This document shows, piece after piece, positions 34,933 through 43,206 of a DNA stretch of 64,000 nucleotides. Position 1 is the first letter of the stretch, and the number at the start of each line of letters is the position of its first letter. Position numbers and translations under genes: made by a program. The notes under the pieces are model-generated. The model was not told the DNA's origin and made no database searches. It saw only the letters and a program-made list of their open reading frames with translations. Source of the DNA: Rhodoferax potami (GTDB lineage Bacteria > Pseudomonadota > Gammaproteobacteria > Burkholderiales > Burkholderiaceae_C); contig NZ_JAVBIJ010000001.1 in the NCBI RefSeq assembly GCF_032193765.1, positions 930,001 through 994,000 on the forward strand, in the 5' to 3' direction.

Positions 34933-37368
34933 ATGTCTGGCCATATTCCCTTGCCTGCTACCCCCCTAGAACTTCCCCTGCTGCCTTTGCGGGATGTCGT
35001 GGTGTTCCCGCACATGGTGATCCCTTTGTTTGTAGGGCGCCCGAAAAGCATCAAAGCACTCGAGGCTGCGATGGAGGCAGAGCGCCGCATCATGCTGGTG
35101 GCCCAGAAAGCGGCTGCCAAAGACGATCCGTTAGTGTCGGATATGTTCGATGTGGGCTGTGTGTCCACTATTTTGCAGATGCTGAAGCTGCCCGACGGCA
35201 CCGTCAAAGTGCTGGTGGAAGGCCATCAACGCGCTACGGTAAACAGCATTGCCGAAGGTGAGTCCCACTTCACCGCCAACATCACCCCCATAGAGATGCC
35301 TGCGGCAGTGACAGACGCCAGCCGCAAAGCCGGCAGTGAGGTAGAGGCACTGCGCCGCGCGGTGATGCAGCAGTTTGACCAATACGTCAAGCTCAACAAA
35401 AAAATTCCGCCCGAAATACTCACGTCGATTTCCAGCATCGATGACCCGGGGCGTCTGGCTGACACGATTGCGGCTCATCTCCCGTTAAAGCTCGATAGCA
35501 AGCAAGCCATTTTGGGTTTGCCGGAGGTCAAGGATCGTTTGGAGAGTTTGTTCGAGCAAATCGAGCATGAGGTCGACATCTTGAATGTGGACAAGAAGAT
35601 CCGCGGCCGGGTCAAGCGGCAAATGGAGAAAAACCAGCGGGATTTCTACCTGAACGAGCAGGTCAAAGCCATCCAAAAGGAGCTGGGAGAAGGCGAAGAC
35701 GGTGCGGATATCGAAGAGATCGAGAAGAAGATCAAATCGGCAAAGATGCCGAAAGAAGCCCTGAAGAAAGCAGAGGCTGAGCTCAAAAAGCTCAAGCTGA
35801 TGTCGCCTATGTCTGCAGAGGCCACGGTAGTCCGGAACTACATCGAGGTCTTGACAGGTTTGCCTTGGTCTGCAAAGACAAAGATCAAGCACAACCTGCT
35901 CAATGCAGAGAATGTGCTGAACGAAGACCACTATGGTCTCGACAAGGTCAAGGACCGCATTCTGGAATATCTCGCAGTTCAGCAACGGGTCGACAAGGTC
36001 AAGGCGCCCATTTTGTGCTTGGTAGGCCCTCCCGGCGTCGGTAAAACCTCGCTGGGGCAGAGTATTGCGAAAGCAACAGGGCGTAAGTACGTTCGTATGG
36101 CCTTGGGTGGCATGCGTGACGAAGCTGAAATCCGCGGTCACCGTCGGACATATATCGGTGCGATGCCCGGGAAAGTCCTGCAAAGCCTGTCCAAAGTCGG
36201 AACCCGCAATCCCTTGTTCTTGCTGGACGAGATTGACAAGTTGGGCACGGACTTCCGCGGTGACCCGAGTAGCGCGTTGCTGGAGGTGCTGGATCCTGAG
36301 CAAAACAGCAAATTTGGCGATCACTATGTCGAAGTGGACTACGACTTGAGTGACGTGATGTTTGTCGCGACGTCAAACTCCATGAACATTCCTCCGGCTC
36401 TGCTGGACCGAATGGAAGTTATCCGACTGTCGGGCTATACCGAAGACGAAAAGACCAACATTGCCATCACTTATCTGCTGCCAAAGCAGATGAAGAACAA
36501 TGGTGTCAAAGACGCCGAGCTTTCGGTGGCCGAGAGTGCGGTACGCGACATCGTCCGGTATTACACCCGTGAAGCCGGGGTGCGCTCTTTGGAACGCGAA
36601 CTCTCCAAGATTTGCCGCAAGGTGGTAAAGGGTCTTCTGCTGAAGAAGATGGAAGCACAAGTCGTCGTAACCGCTGACAACTTGAACGATTTTCTAGGTG
36701 TCCGACGTTACACCTACGGTCGAGCCGAAGAGCAAGACCAAGTGGGTCAAGTGGTCGGTCTTGCCTGGACGGAGGTCGGTGGCGATTTGTTGACGATCGA
36801 GGCTGCACTGACACCTGGGAAGGGCATCATCACCAGGACAGGTTCACTGGGTGACGTTATGAAGGAGTCTGTGGAAGCCGCTCGCACGGTGGTTCGCAGC
36901 CGGGCGCGCAGGTTGGGCATCAAGGATGAAACGTTTGAGAAAAAAGACATTCACATTCATGTGCCGGATGGAGCAACCCCCAAGGACGGGCCGAGCGCCG
37001 GAGCTGCCATGGCGACTGCCTTTGTTTCTGCGTTGACCGGTATTCCCGTCCGCGGTGATGTTGCCATGACAGGCGAGATCACGCTTCGCGGCGAGGTGAC
37101 GGAGATCGGCGGCTTAAAAGAAAAGCTGCTCGCTGCACTGCGCGGCGGCATCAAGACCGTCCTGATTCCAGAGCAGAACGCCAAAGATTTGCAGGATATT
37201 CCCGCGAATGTCAAAGACGGTTTGGAGATCGTGCCCGTGCGGTGGATTGATAAGGTCCTTGAGTTGGCCTTGGTGTCTCAACCGGTGCCACTTCCGGATG
37301 AAGAGCCTGTGCCCCCTGCGGTTGCGGAAGTGTCAAAGGATGTCCTGGCAACTCCGGTGAAGCATTGA
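34933..37368 (+). CDS. lon: ATP-dependent protease Lon
   Basis: Single-chain AAA+ serine protease, 811 residues. N-terminal LON substrate domain (about 15-210; LPLLPLRDVVVFPHMVIPLFVGR), Walker A GPPGVGKT (about 362-369), Walker B LFLLDEIDK, and the protease domain with catalytic Ser in PKDGPSAGAAM and Lys in IGGLKEKLLAA. Separated from clpX by 148 bases in which I see no certain promoter. Confidence 0.97.
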   Translation: MSGHIPLPATPLELPLLPLRDVVVFPHMVIPLFVGRPKSIKALEAAMEAERRIMLVAQKAAAKDDPLVSDMFDVGCVSTILQMLKLPDGTVKVLVEGHQRATVNSIAEGESHFTANITPIEMPAAVTDASRKAGSEVEALRRAVMQQFDQYVKLNKKIPPEILTSISSIDDPGRLADTIAAHLPLKLDSKQAILGLPEVKDRLESLFEQIEHEVDILNVDKKIRGRVKRQMEKNQRDFYLNEQVKAIQKELGEGEDGADIEEIEKKIKSAKMPKEALKKAEAELKKLKLMSPMSAEATVVRNYIEVLTGLPWSAKTKIKHNLLNAENVLNEDHYGLDKVKDRILEYLAVQQRVDKVKAPILCLVGPPGVGKTSLGQSIAKATGRKYVRMALGGMRDEAEIRGHRRTYIGAMPGKVLQSLSKVGTRNPLFLLDEIDKLGTDFRGDPSSALLEVLDPEQNSKFGDHYVEVDYDLSDVMFVATSNSMNIPPALLDRMEVIRLSGYTEDEKTNIAITYLLPKQMKNNGVKDAELSVAESAVRDIVRYYTREAGVRSLERELSKICRKVVKGLLLKKMEAQVVVTADNLNDFLGVRRYTYGRAEEQDQVGQVVGLAWTEVGGDLLTIEAALTPGKGIITRTGSLGDVMKESVEAARTVVRSRARRLGIKDETFEKKDIHIHVPDGATPKDGPSAGAAMATAFVSALTGIPVRGDVAMTGEITLRGEVTEIGGLKEKLLAALRGGIKTVLIPEQNAKDLQDIPANVKDGLEIVPVRWIDKVLELALVSQPVPLPDEEPVPPAVAEVSKDVLATPVKH

Positions 37369-37398
37369 AGGCAATTCGTCTTTAAAAAGTTTTCAGTT

Positions 37399-37429
37399 TT
37401 GAACTTGGCGTAAAAAATCACGCTATAAT
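37399..37429 (+). promoter_or_regulatory. Promoter of the tRNA cluster
   Basis: TTGAAC (37399-37404) and a perfect TATAAT (37424-37429) 19 bases apart, ending 14 bases before the tRNA-Gly gene. The spacer is long but the -10 box is ideal. Confidence 0.6.
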
Positions 37430-37443
37430 TTGAGGCTTGAAAC

Positions 37444-37519
37444 GCGGGAATAGCTCAGTTGGTAGAGCGCAACCTTGCCAAGGTTGAGGTCGAGAGTTCG
37501 AGACTCTTTTCCCGCTCCA
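37444..37519 (+). tRNA. tRNA-Gly (anticodon GCC)
   Basis: 76 bases with CCA encoded. Acceptor GCGGGAA pairs with TTCCCGC; anticodon stem-loop CCTTGCCAAGG gives GCC; D-loop AGCTCAGTTGGTAGAGC is canonical. Confidence 0.97.
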
Positions 37520-37530
37520 ATTCCGAAAAA

Positions 37531-37554
37531 GGGAAGCACAAGCTTCCCTTTTTT
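37531..37554 (+). terminator. Terminator after tRNA-Gly
   Basis: Perfect stem GGGAAGC/GCTTCCC with loop ACAA, five A before and six T after. It sits between tRNA-Gly and tRNA-Cys, so the tRNAs may not be one transcript. Confidence 0.85.
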
Positions 37555-37585
37555 ATTCTGTTGCTAGCCAGCAGATTCGGTTAGT

Positions 37586-37659
37586 GGCGCGGTAGCAAAG
37601 CGGTTATGCCCCGGATTGCAAATCCGGTTAGTCCGGTTCGACTCCGGACCGCGCCTCCA
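37586..37659 (+). tRNA. tRNA-Cys (anticodon GCA)
   Basis: 74 bases with CCA encoded. Acceptor GGCGCGG pairs with CCGCGCC; anticodon loop TTGCAAA gives GCA. Confidence 0.97.
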
Positions 37660-37729
37660 GATTTATCTGGTCAAAATGCCCTGTCAGCCCCGGTTGGTAG
37701 GGCATTTTTGTTTGACAATAGACACCCGT

Positions 37730-37822
37730 GCCTGAGTGGTGAAATAGGTAGACACATCGGACTTAAAATCCGCCGCTTCGTGAATAACGGGCGTACCGGT
37801 TCGATTCCGGTCTCAGGCACCA
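37730..37822 (+). tRNA. tRNA-Leu (anticodon UAA)
   Basis: 93 bases with CCA encoded and the long variable arm of leucine tRNAs. Acceptor GCCTGAG pairs with CTCAGGC; anticodon loop ACTTAAAAT gives UAA. Confidence 0.95.
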
Positions 37823-37837
37823 TTTCATTCAAGTCTT

Positions 37838-38464
37838 ATGTCACGATTCAACGCCTCGTTCGAAATTCACGTCCACGGCCAAGTCGTGTTGCGGCCGGAG
37901 GTCACCTACCTCCAACTCCAAGATGCTCTCAAGCCACTTTGGCGTTACGCGGGTTCGAAGTCACTCGCCGATGCTGCGAAGAGCAGCTACGAGGACGAGC
38001 CCGGCATTCATCTCAATCCGCACGAACATATTTTGCAAATGTGCTGGACGGTCCCTGGCGAGGATGATTTTCGGCAGACGCTGGACGAGGTGTGCATGAA
38101 TCTGAATGACCTCGCCTCGGCCGGCGCGGCCATCGAGGTTACTTTTTATGATGCGGAGTTCGACGAGGAAGAGGGCGCGCCCGGCTCCGAGTCGAGAGAT
38201 GATTTTGTGATGCTATTTGTGGGGCCGGACCCTGCGGCCATCATGCAAGTTCAGCGTGACATTCTCGTGCAGGACATGGTCAATTTGATGGAGCGTCATT
38301 TTGATGGCGCTGAATTGGGCGGTGTCGTTTCTGAAATCGACAAGTTGTTTGCCCAGCGGTTCGATGACCTCGTGAATTCTTTGGAAATCGGGAAACCGCC
38401 CCGCGGCTCGGGAGGCTCGTCCTCTGGTCATGGTGGCGGCAGAAAACCACGGCACCTGCATTAA
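37838..38464 (+). CDS. Conserved-looking protein of unknown function
   Basis: 208 residues starting 15 bases after tRNA-Leu, with no room for its own promoter, so it may be read from the tRNA transcript. Soluble, acidic: a beta-rich start (FNASFEIHVHGQVVLRPEVTY), a helical middle, FDDAEF-like acidic patch FYDAEFDEEEGAPGSE, then FVMLFVGPDPAAIMQVQRD and a helical segment. The tail GGSSSGHGGGRKPRHLH is Gly/Ser/His-rich and probably unstructured. No signal peptide, membrane helix or known catalytic motif seen. I do not recognise the family. Confidence 0.8.
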   Translation: MSRFNASFEIHVHGQVVLRPEVTYLQLQDALKPLWRYAGSKSLADAAKSSYEDEPGIHLNPHEHILQMCWTVPGEDDFRQTLDEVCMNLNDLASAGAAIEVTFYDAEFDEEEGAPGSESRDDFVMLFVGPDPAAIMQVQRDILVQDMVNLMERHFDGAELGGVVSEIDKLFAQRFDDLVNSLEIGKPPRGSGGSSSGHGGGRKPRHLH

Positions 38465-38575
38465 CAGGCCACGCTACAGGCTCTGGGTGCGGTACATCCA
38501 CACAGCAGTGAGACTGTATTTGGTACCTAAATTCCCCAACTGAATTCGCTGGAAAGCGGTAGGCTATGGGTTCCT

Positions 38576-39811
38576 ATGCTAAAAAAAATTACAGTCGATC
38601 AGTTGGTTATTGGCATGCATCTGAAAGAGTTTTGCGGCTCTTGGATGGATCATCCCTTTTGGCGCACCGGGTTTGTTATTACCGATCCCAAGGACTTGGC
38701 CACGATCCGCGCGAGTGCCATCCGGGAAGTATGGATTGACTGCAGCAAAGGACTGGATGTTCCGGCCGGAGAGTCGGTCGTCTCTGAAGTCGAGACTGAA
38801 GAAGCAGTAGATGCTGAGCTCCAAGAGGAAGTCGCCGTGCACAGGGACATTGCACCGGTGTCTGCTCAACAGGAGCTAGCCCGGGCCGCGAAGATATGCA
38901 ACCAGTCGCGCGCTGCTGTCCTGTCGATGTTCGAAGAAGCCCGCATGGGCAAGACGGTGGACAGTGGCGGTGCAAAGCAGCTCGTACAAGAGATTGCTGA
39001 TTCGGTGTCGCGCAATCCGGGTGCCTTGATCAGCTTGGCTCGCCTTAAGACCGCCGATGACTACACCTACATGCACTCGGTGGCGGTTTGCGCAATGATG
39101 GTGGCTTTGGCCAAACAGCTCGGCTTGAATGAAGAGGAAACCCGCTCCGCTGGCCTTGCCGGCCTGATGCACGACCTTGGCAAGGCAGCCATGCCCATGA
39201 GCGTGTTGAACAAGCCGGGCAAGCTGACTGAGGCAGAGTTTTCTATCATCAAAACGCATCCCGAAGAGGGCTATCGCTTACTGCAAAATGGTGGCGGGGC
39301 CGATCCGGTGGTGATGGATGTATGTCTTCACCATCACGAAAAAATGGATGGATCTGGTTATCCGCATGGTCTCAAAGGCGATGAAATCAGCCTTTTTGCA
39401 AAAATGGGAGCCGTGTGTGATGTGTACGACGCCATTACTTCCAACCGTCCCTACAAAGCGGGGTGGGATCCCGCTGAGTCACTTCGAAAAATGGCGGAGT
39501 GGGCGAGTGGGCACTTTGACGGCAAAGTGTTTCAAGCGTTTGTGAAGAGCCTTGGTATCTATCCGATCGGCTCCCTGGTAAGGCTTAGCTCCGGGCGCTT
39601 AGGGGTGGTGGTCGAGCAAACAGCCAAATCGTTGACAACCCCTTGCGTGAAGGTTTTCTACTCAACCAAGTCCCAAATGCGCATCCTGCCAGAGGTTGTT
39701 GATCTGTCGAGGCCCGGGACTACCGAGAAGATTGTGAGCAGAGAAGAGCCTGCCAAATGGAAGTTCGCTGATCTGGATGAGCTCTGGTCGGGAACATCAG
39801 GGAACTACTGA
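38576..39811 (+). CDS. HD-GYP domain c-di-GMP phosphodiesterase
   Basis: 411 residues. The N-terminus (about 1-130) resembles the DUF3391 sensor region often joined to HD-GYP (KITVDQLVIGMHLKEFCGSWMDHPF). The HD-GYP domain (about 155-330) keeps the metal-binding HD in LMHDLGKAAMP, HHEKMDGSGYPHGL and the GYP triad, so it should degrade c-di-GMP. No membrane helix, cytoplasmic. Monocistronic, ending at a strong terminator convergent with the acyl-CoA dehydrogenase. Confidence 0.92.
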   Translation: MLKKITVDQLVIGMHLKEFCGSWMDHPFWRTGFVITDPKDLATIRASAIREVWIDCSKGLDVPAGESVVSEVETEEAVDAELQEEVAVHRDIAPVSAQQELARAAKICNQSRAAVLSMFEEARMGKTVDSGGAKQLVQEIADSVSRNPGALISLARLKTADDYTYMHSVAVCAMMVALAKQLGLNEEETRSAGLAGLMHDLGKAAMPMSVLNKPGKLTEAEFSIIKTHPEEGYRLLQNGGGADPVVMDVCLHHHEKMDGSGYPHGLKGDEISLFAKMGAVCDVYDAITSNRPYKAGWDPAESLRKMAEWASGHFDGKVFQAFVKSLGIYPIGSLVRLSSGRLGVVVEQTAKSLTTPCVKVFYSTKSQMRILPEVVDLSRPGTTEKIVSREEPAKWKFADLDELWSGTSGNY

Positions 39812-39820
39812 GAATTACGT

Positions 39821-39872
39821 AGTTTCGATGCCTAGCGCTGGCAAATATTGCGGGTCTTGCTATCAATAACAG
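39821..39872 (+). repeat. GCTAT-family repeat copy after the HD-GYP gene
   Basis: GATGCCTAGCGCTGGC, then TGCGGGTCTTGCTATCAATA: same order of elements as the dnaE/tolA copy. Intergenic and directly in front of the terminator. Confidence 0.55.
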
Positions 39873-39900
39873 AGCGCGGCGGTTGCCGCGCTCTGTTGTT
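39869..39900. terminator. Bidirectional terminator between HD-GYP and acyl-CoA dehydrogenase genes
   Basis: A 12-base perfect stem ACAGAGCGCGGC/GCCGCGCTCTGT with loop GGTT, followed by TTGTT, between two convergent genes. Confidence 0.85.
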
Positions 39901-39901
39901 A

Positions 39902-41176
39902 TCAGCAGCCGCGAGTGATCGGCATTTCTACGGGGGCGCTCGCAACCGAGTACTTGCCCAGCTCCATTTTTGCGATGGCGTTGCGGTGGACTTCATCTGG
40001 GCCATCGGCAAACCGCAGCGTACGCGCACAGGTGTAAGAGTAAGCCAACGGAAAATCGTCGCACATGCCGCCGCCGCCATGGGCTTGCATGGCCCAATCG
40101 ATGACTTCGCAGGCCATATTGGGTGCCACCACTTTGATCATGGCGATTTCTGTTTTGGCGAACTTGTTTCCGCCCATATCCATCATCCATGCGGCTTTGA
40201 GTGTCAGCAAGCGCGCCATATCGATCTTGCAGCGGGCTTCCGCGATACGTTCTTGCGTCACCGTTTGGGCAGCGACGGGTTTGCCAAATGCAATGCGTGA
40301 ACTGGCCCGCTTGCACATCAACTCCAAGGCGCGCTCCGCAAGGCCAATGAGGCGCATGCAGTGGTGGATGCGGCCGGGGCCGAGGCGACCTTGTGCGATT
40401 TCGAATCCGCGACCTTCACCCAAGAGAATGCTGCTTGTCGGCACACGCACATTGTCGAAAACCATCTCCATGTGCCCGTGTGGCGCATCGTCGTAGCCAA
40501 ATACGTTCAAAGGCCTGATGATTTTGATGCCGGGGGTGTCCGCCGGTACCAAAATCATGCTTTGTTGTGAATGGCGCGGCGCTGTGGTGTCAGTCTTGCC
40601 CATGGTGATGTAGACCGCGCAACGTGGGTCACCAGCGCCGGAAATCCACCATTTGCGGCCGTTGATGACGTAATCATCGCCATCCCGTGTGATGCTTGTT
40701 TCAATGTTGGTAGCATCACTCGAGGCAACAGCGGGTTCTGTCATCGCAAAGGCGGACCGGATGTGTCCTGCCATGAGCGGCTTAAGCCACCGTTGCTTGG
40801 CTTCCTCCGATCCATAGCGTGCAATCGTTTCCATATTGCCGGTGTCGGGCGCTGAGCAGTTAAAGACTTCACTGGACCACATCACCCGACCCATGATCTC
40901 AGCAAGTGGTGCGTATTCCTGGTTGGTCAGGCCTGCGCCGTGGAATCCGGCCGCCTCGGCACTGTCAACCGGCATGAAAAGATTCCAAAGGCCTGCCTCT
41001 TGAGCCTTGACCTTCAGCGCCTCTATCGTTTGTAAGGGCGTCCATCGCTTGCCTGCCGCAGTATTGGCTGCGATTTCTTCGTGGTACGCGGTCTCAGCAG
41101 GATAGATGTGGTCCTCCATGAACTGAAGCAGACGTTTTTGCAGCGCTTGAGTTTTTGGCGAGTAGTCAAAGTCCAT
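39902..41176 (-). CDS. Acyl-CoA dehydrogenase family protein (ACAD10/11-like)
   Basis: FAD flavoprotein of 424 residues that desaturates an acyl-CoA or related substrate. Segments seen: [17 protein letters not shown] (FAD-binding beta domain), [28 protein letters not shown] and the C-terminal helical part ending [15 protein letters not shown]. Next gene on the strand upstream is a kinase-like protein, the arrangement fused in human ACAD10/ACAD11. Confidence 0.9.
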   Translation of the reverse strand: MDFDYSPKTQALQKRLLQFMEDHIYPAETAYHEEIAANTAAGKRWTPLQTIEALKVKAQEAGLWNLFMPVDSAEAAGFHGAGLTNQEYAPLAEIMGRVMWSSEVFNCSAPDTGNMETIARYGSEEAKQRWLKPLMAGHIRSAFAMTEPAVASSDATNIETSITRDGDDYVINGRKWWISGAGDPRCAVYITMGKTDTTAPRHSQQSMILVPADTPGIKIIRPLNVFGYDDAPHGHMEMVFDNVRVPTSSILLGEGRGFEIAQGRLGPGRIHHCMRLIGLAERALELMCKRASSRIAFGKPVAAQTVTQERIAEARCKIDMARLLTLKAAWMMDMGGNKFAKTEIAMIKVVAPNMACEVIDWAMQAHGGGGMCDDFPLAYSYTCARTLRFADGPDEVHRNAIAKMELGKYSVASAPVEMPITRGC

Positions 41177-41220
41177 GGGGTTCTCCGTTGAGTTGTGGCT
41201 GAGTGAGTTGGAGGTAGGTA

Positions 41221-42306
41221 TCAGGCGCGAGTCGCAAATTTCCAGGCCATTTGTGCAAGGGGCCTCGCACCCGCTGCAGAAGCCATGGCCTGAGGGCTGG
41301 ATGCGGTACCCGCTTCGACCCGTTTGGCAATGCCTTGGAGGATGGCCGCAATGCGGAACATGTTGTAGGCCATGTAGAAGCTCCAGTCTTCCTGCAACTG
41401 CGCAGGCGTGGCCAACCCCGTTCGCTCACAGTACCTGGCGATGTAATCATGCTCAGAGGGGATGCCCAAGGCCTGTAAGTCGAGACCTCCGATTCCCCGG
41501 AAGTCGCCTGGTGGGATATGCCAAGCCATGCAGTGGTAACTGAAGTCCGCCAAGGGGTGGCCGAGCGTGGACAGTTCCCAGTCGAGTACGCCAATGACCT
41601 TGGGCGCGTCGCTTGCGAACATCAGGTTGTCCAGCCGATAGTCTCCATGCACCACGCTCACCAGATTGTCGTTTCGCGCCATCGCTGGGATGTTGGCTGG
41701 CAACCACTCCATCAGACGATCCATTTCAGGAATTGCTTGGGTAACGGAGGCGATGTATTGCTTGCTCCAGCGTCCTATTTGTCGCTCGAAGTAATTACCG
41801 GGCTTTCCGTACGCGGCCAAGCCGCGCTCTTGAAATTTGACGGTGTGCAGGGCAGAAATCACCCGGTTCATTTCGTCGTAAATGTCGGCCCGCTCGCTGG
41901 GTGTCATTCCGGGTAATGACTGGTCCCACATGACCCGGCCCTGCATGAACTCCATGACATAGAAAGCTCGGCCGATGATGCTTTCGTCCTCGCACAGACA
42001 GATCATCTCGGGAACAGGGACTTCACTACCCCGTAGTCCCTGCATCACGGCGAACTCGCGCTCTATGGCATGGGCGGAGGGAAGGAGTTTGGCCACCGGC
42101 CCCGGTTTGGCCCGCATCACGTAGCTTCGCAATGGCGTGATCAGTTTATAGGTCGGGTTGGACTGCCCACCTTTGAACATCTCCACGCGCAGGGGGCCTT
42201 GGTAGCCACCCACATGGCCTATCAGCCACTGTTCCAGCGCAACTTCGTCGATGGCATGGGCTGCACCTACACTTCGCGTTCCCACAAATTGGTCAAATTG
42301 GGTCAT
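41221..42306 (-). CDS. Phosphotransferase family protein (APH/ACAD10-type kinase)
   Basis: Aminoglycoside-phosphotransferase-fold kinase, 361 residues. The Brenner motif is [13 protein letters not shown] (catalytic Asp) and the metal motif [15 protein letters not shown]. The N-lobe has [13 protein letters not shown] and YVMRAKPG (nucleotide lysine region). It lies 44 bases upstream of the acyl-CoA dehydrogenase gene and 20 after the Crp-type regulator, all on one strand. Members paired with dehydrogenases phosphorylate 4-hydroxyacyl-CoA; that role here is inferred. Confidence 0.87.
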   Translation of the reverse strand: MTQFDQFVGTRSVGAAHAIDEVALEQWLIGHVGGYQGPLRVEMFKGGQSNPTYKLITPLRSYVMRAKPGPVAKLLPSAHAIEREFAVMQGLRGSEVPVPEMICLCEDESIIGRAFYVMEFMQGRVMWDQSLPGMTPSERADIYDEMNRVISALHTVKFQERGLAAYGKPGNYFERQIGRWSKQYIASVTQAIPEMDRLMEWLPANIPAMARNDNLVSVVHGDYRLDNLMFASDAPKVIGVLDWELSTLGHPLADFSYHCMAWHIPPGDFRGIGGLDLQALGIPSEHDYIARYCERTGLATPAQLQEDWSFYMAYNMFRIAAILQGIAKRVEAGTASSPQAMASAAGARPLAQMAWKFATRA

Positions 42307-42326
42307 GGTGGATGGCTCCTCTCGGG

Positions 42327-43103
42327 CTATAGGTCGGATTCAATGATGCGCATCAGTGCAGCACGGTCGCGAATAACCAACCCACCCGGTTCAATGCGAA
42401 TCGCCTCCTCACGCTCCATGGCCTTGAGTTCCTGGTTAACGCGCTGACGGGATGCCCCAAGCAATTGGGCCAACTCTTCTTGCGCCAGTTGCAGGCCAAT
42501 TCGAACTTCGCTGCCATCGCTCAACGAAGGAACTCCGTAGCTTCGCACGAGGTGCAGCAGCTGTTTAGCTAGGCGAGCGCGGAGTGGCAGGGTGTTGAGG
42601 TCTTCGACAAGCCCGTAGAGTTGGCGGATGCGGCGGGCATGCAGGCGAAGCATTGCCTCATAAAGCTCGACATGGCTTGCCAATATCTTCTTGAAATCCG
42701 CTTTGGCAACGCACAGTACGGTGCTGTCTCCATGGGCATAGGCATCATGCGTGCGGCGGTCGCCATCAAAAATAGCAACGTCACCAAACCAGATGCCCGG
42801 CTCAACATAGGTGAGTGTTATTTGCTTTCCGGAAATAGATGTGGAGCTGACCCGCACTGCGCCTTTAGCGCATGCGATCCACTCTTCGGGCGGCTCACCG
42901 CGCGCTGCGATCAGATCCCCATCGCGGTAGCGCTTTACATAGGCACACCGCAAAATATCATGCTTGAGCGAAGGCGAGAGGCTCGAAAACCACCGGCCTG
43001 CATTGATGGCAGATCGTTCTTCAATCGTAAGAATGGGTTCGTCCATAAGGTGTCTTGAGTGGGCAGGGGAGCGAATGCCGAGGGTCAGATTGTCGTTTGT
43101 CAT
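42327..43103 (-). CDS. Crp/Fnr family transcriptional regulator
   Basis: 258 residues from the ATG at 43103; the ATG at 43046 (MDEPILTIEE) is a plausible later start, and neither has a strong ribosome site. The cNMP-binding jelly roll (about 45-150) contains RDGDLIAARGEPPEEWIA and GIWFGDVAIFDGDRRTHDA. The C-terminal winged helix has LAQEELAQLLGASRQRVNQE as recognition region. No Fnr-type cysteine cluster. Likely controls the downstream kinase and dehydrogenase genes. Confidence 0.9.
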   Translation of the reverse strand: MTNDNLTLGIRSPAHSRHLMDEPILTIEERSAINAGRWFSSLSPSLKHDILRCAYVKRYRDGDLIAARGEPPEEWIACAKGAVRVSSTSISGKQITLTYVEPGIWFGDVAIFDGDRRTHDAYAHGDSTVLCVAKADFKKILASHVELYEAMLRLHARRIRQLYGLVEDLNTLPLRARLAKQLLHLVRSYGVPSLSDGSEVRIGLQLAQEELAQLLGASRQRVNQELKAMEREEAIRIEPGGLVIRDRAALMRIIESDL

Positions 43104-43206
43104 TGCGTTCGCCAGAGGGGCTGTTGTCTCCTGTGTGTCTGGCGACTTAACAGGTGGGGGCGGGCCTCAGTCGTTTGTATGACTTGTGCGAGAATCATTT
43201 GTAACA

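Noticed and set aside
37444..37822. CRISPR or integrated element at the tRNA cluster
   Set aside because: No attachment-site duplication, integrase or repeat array around the tRNAs; gene order downstream looks ordinary.
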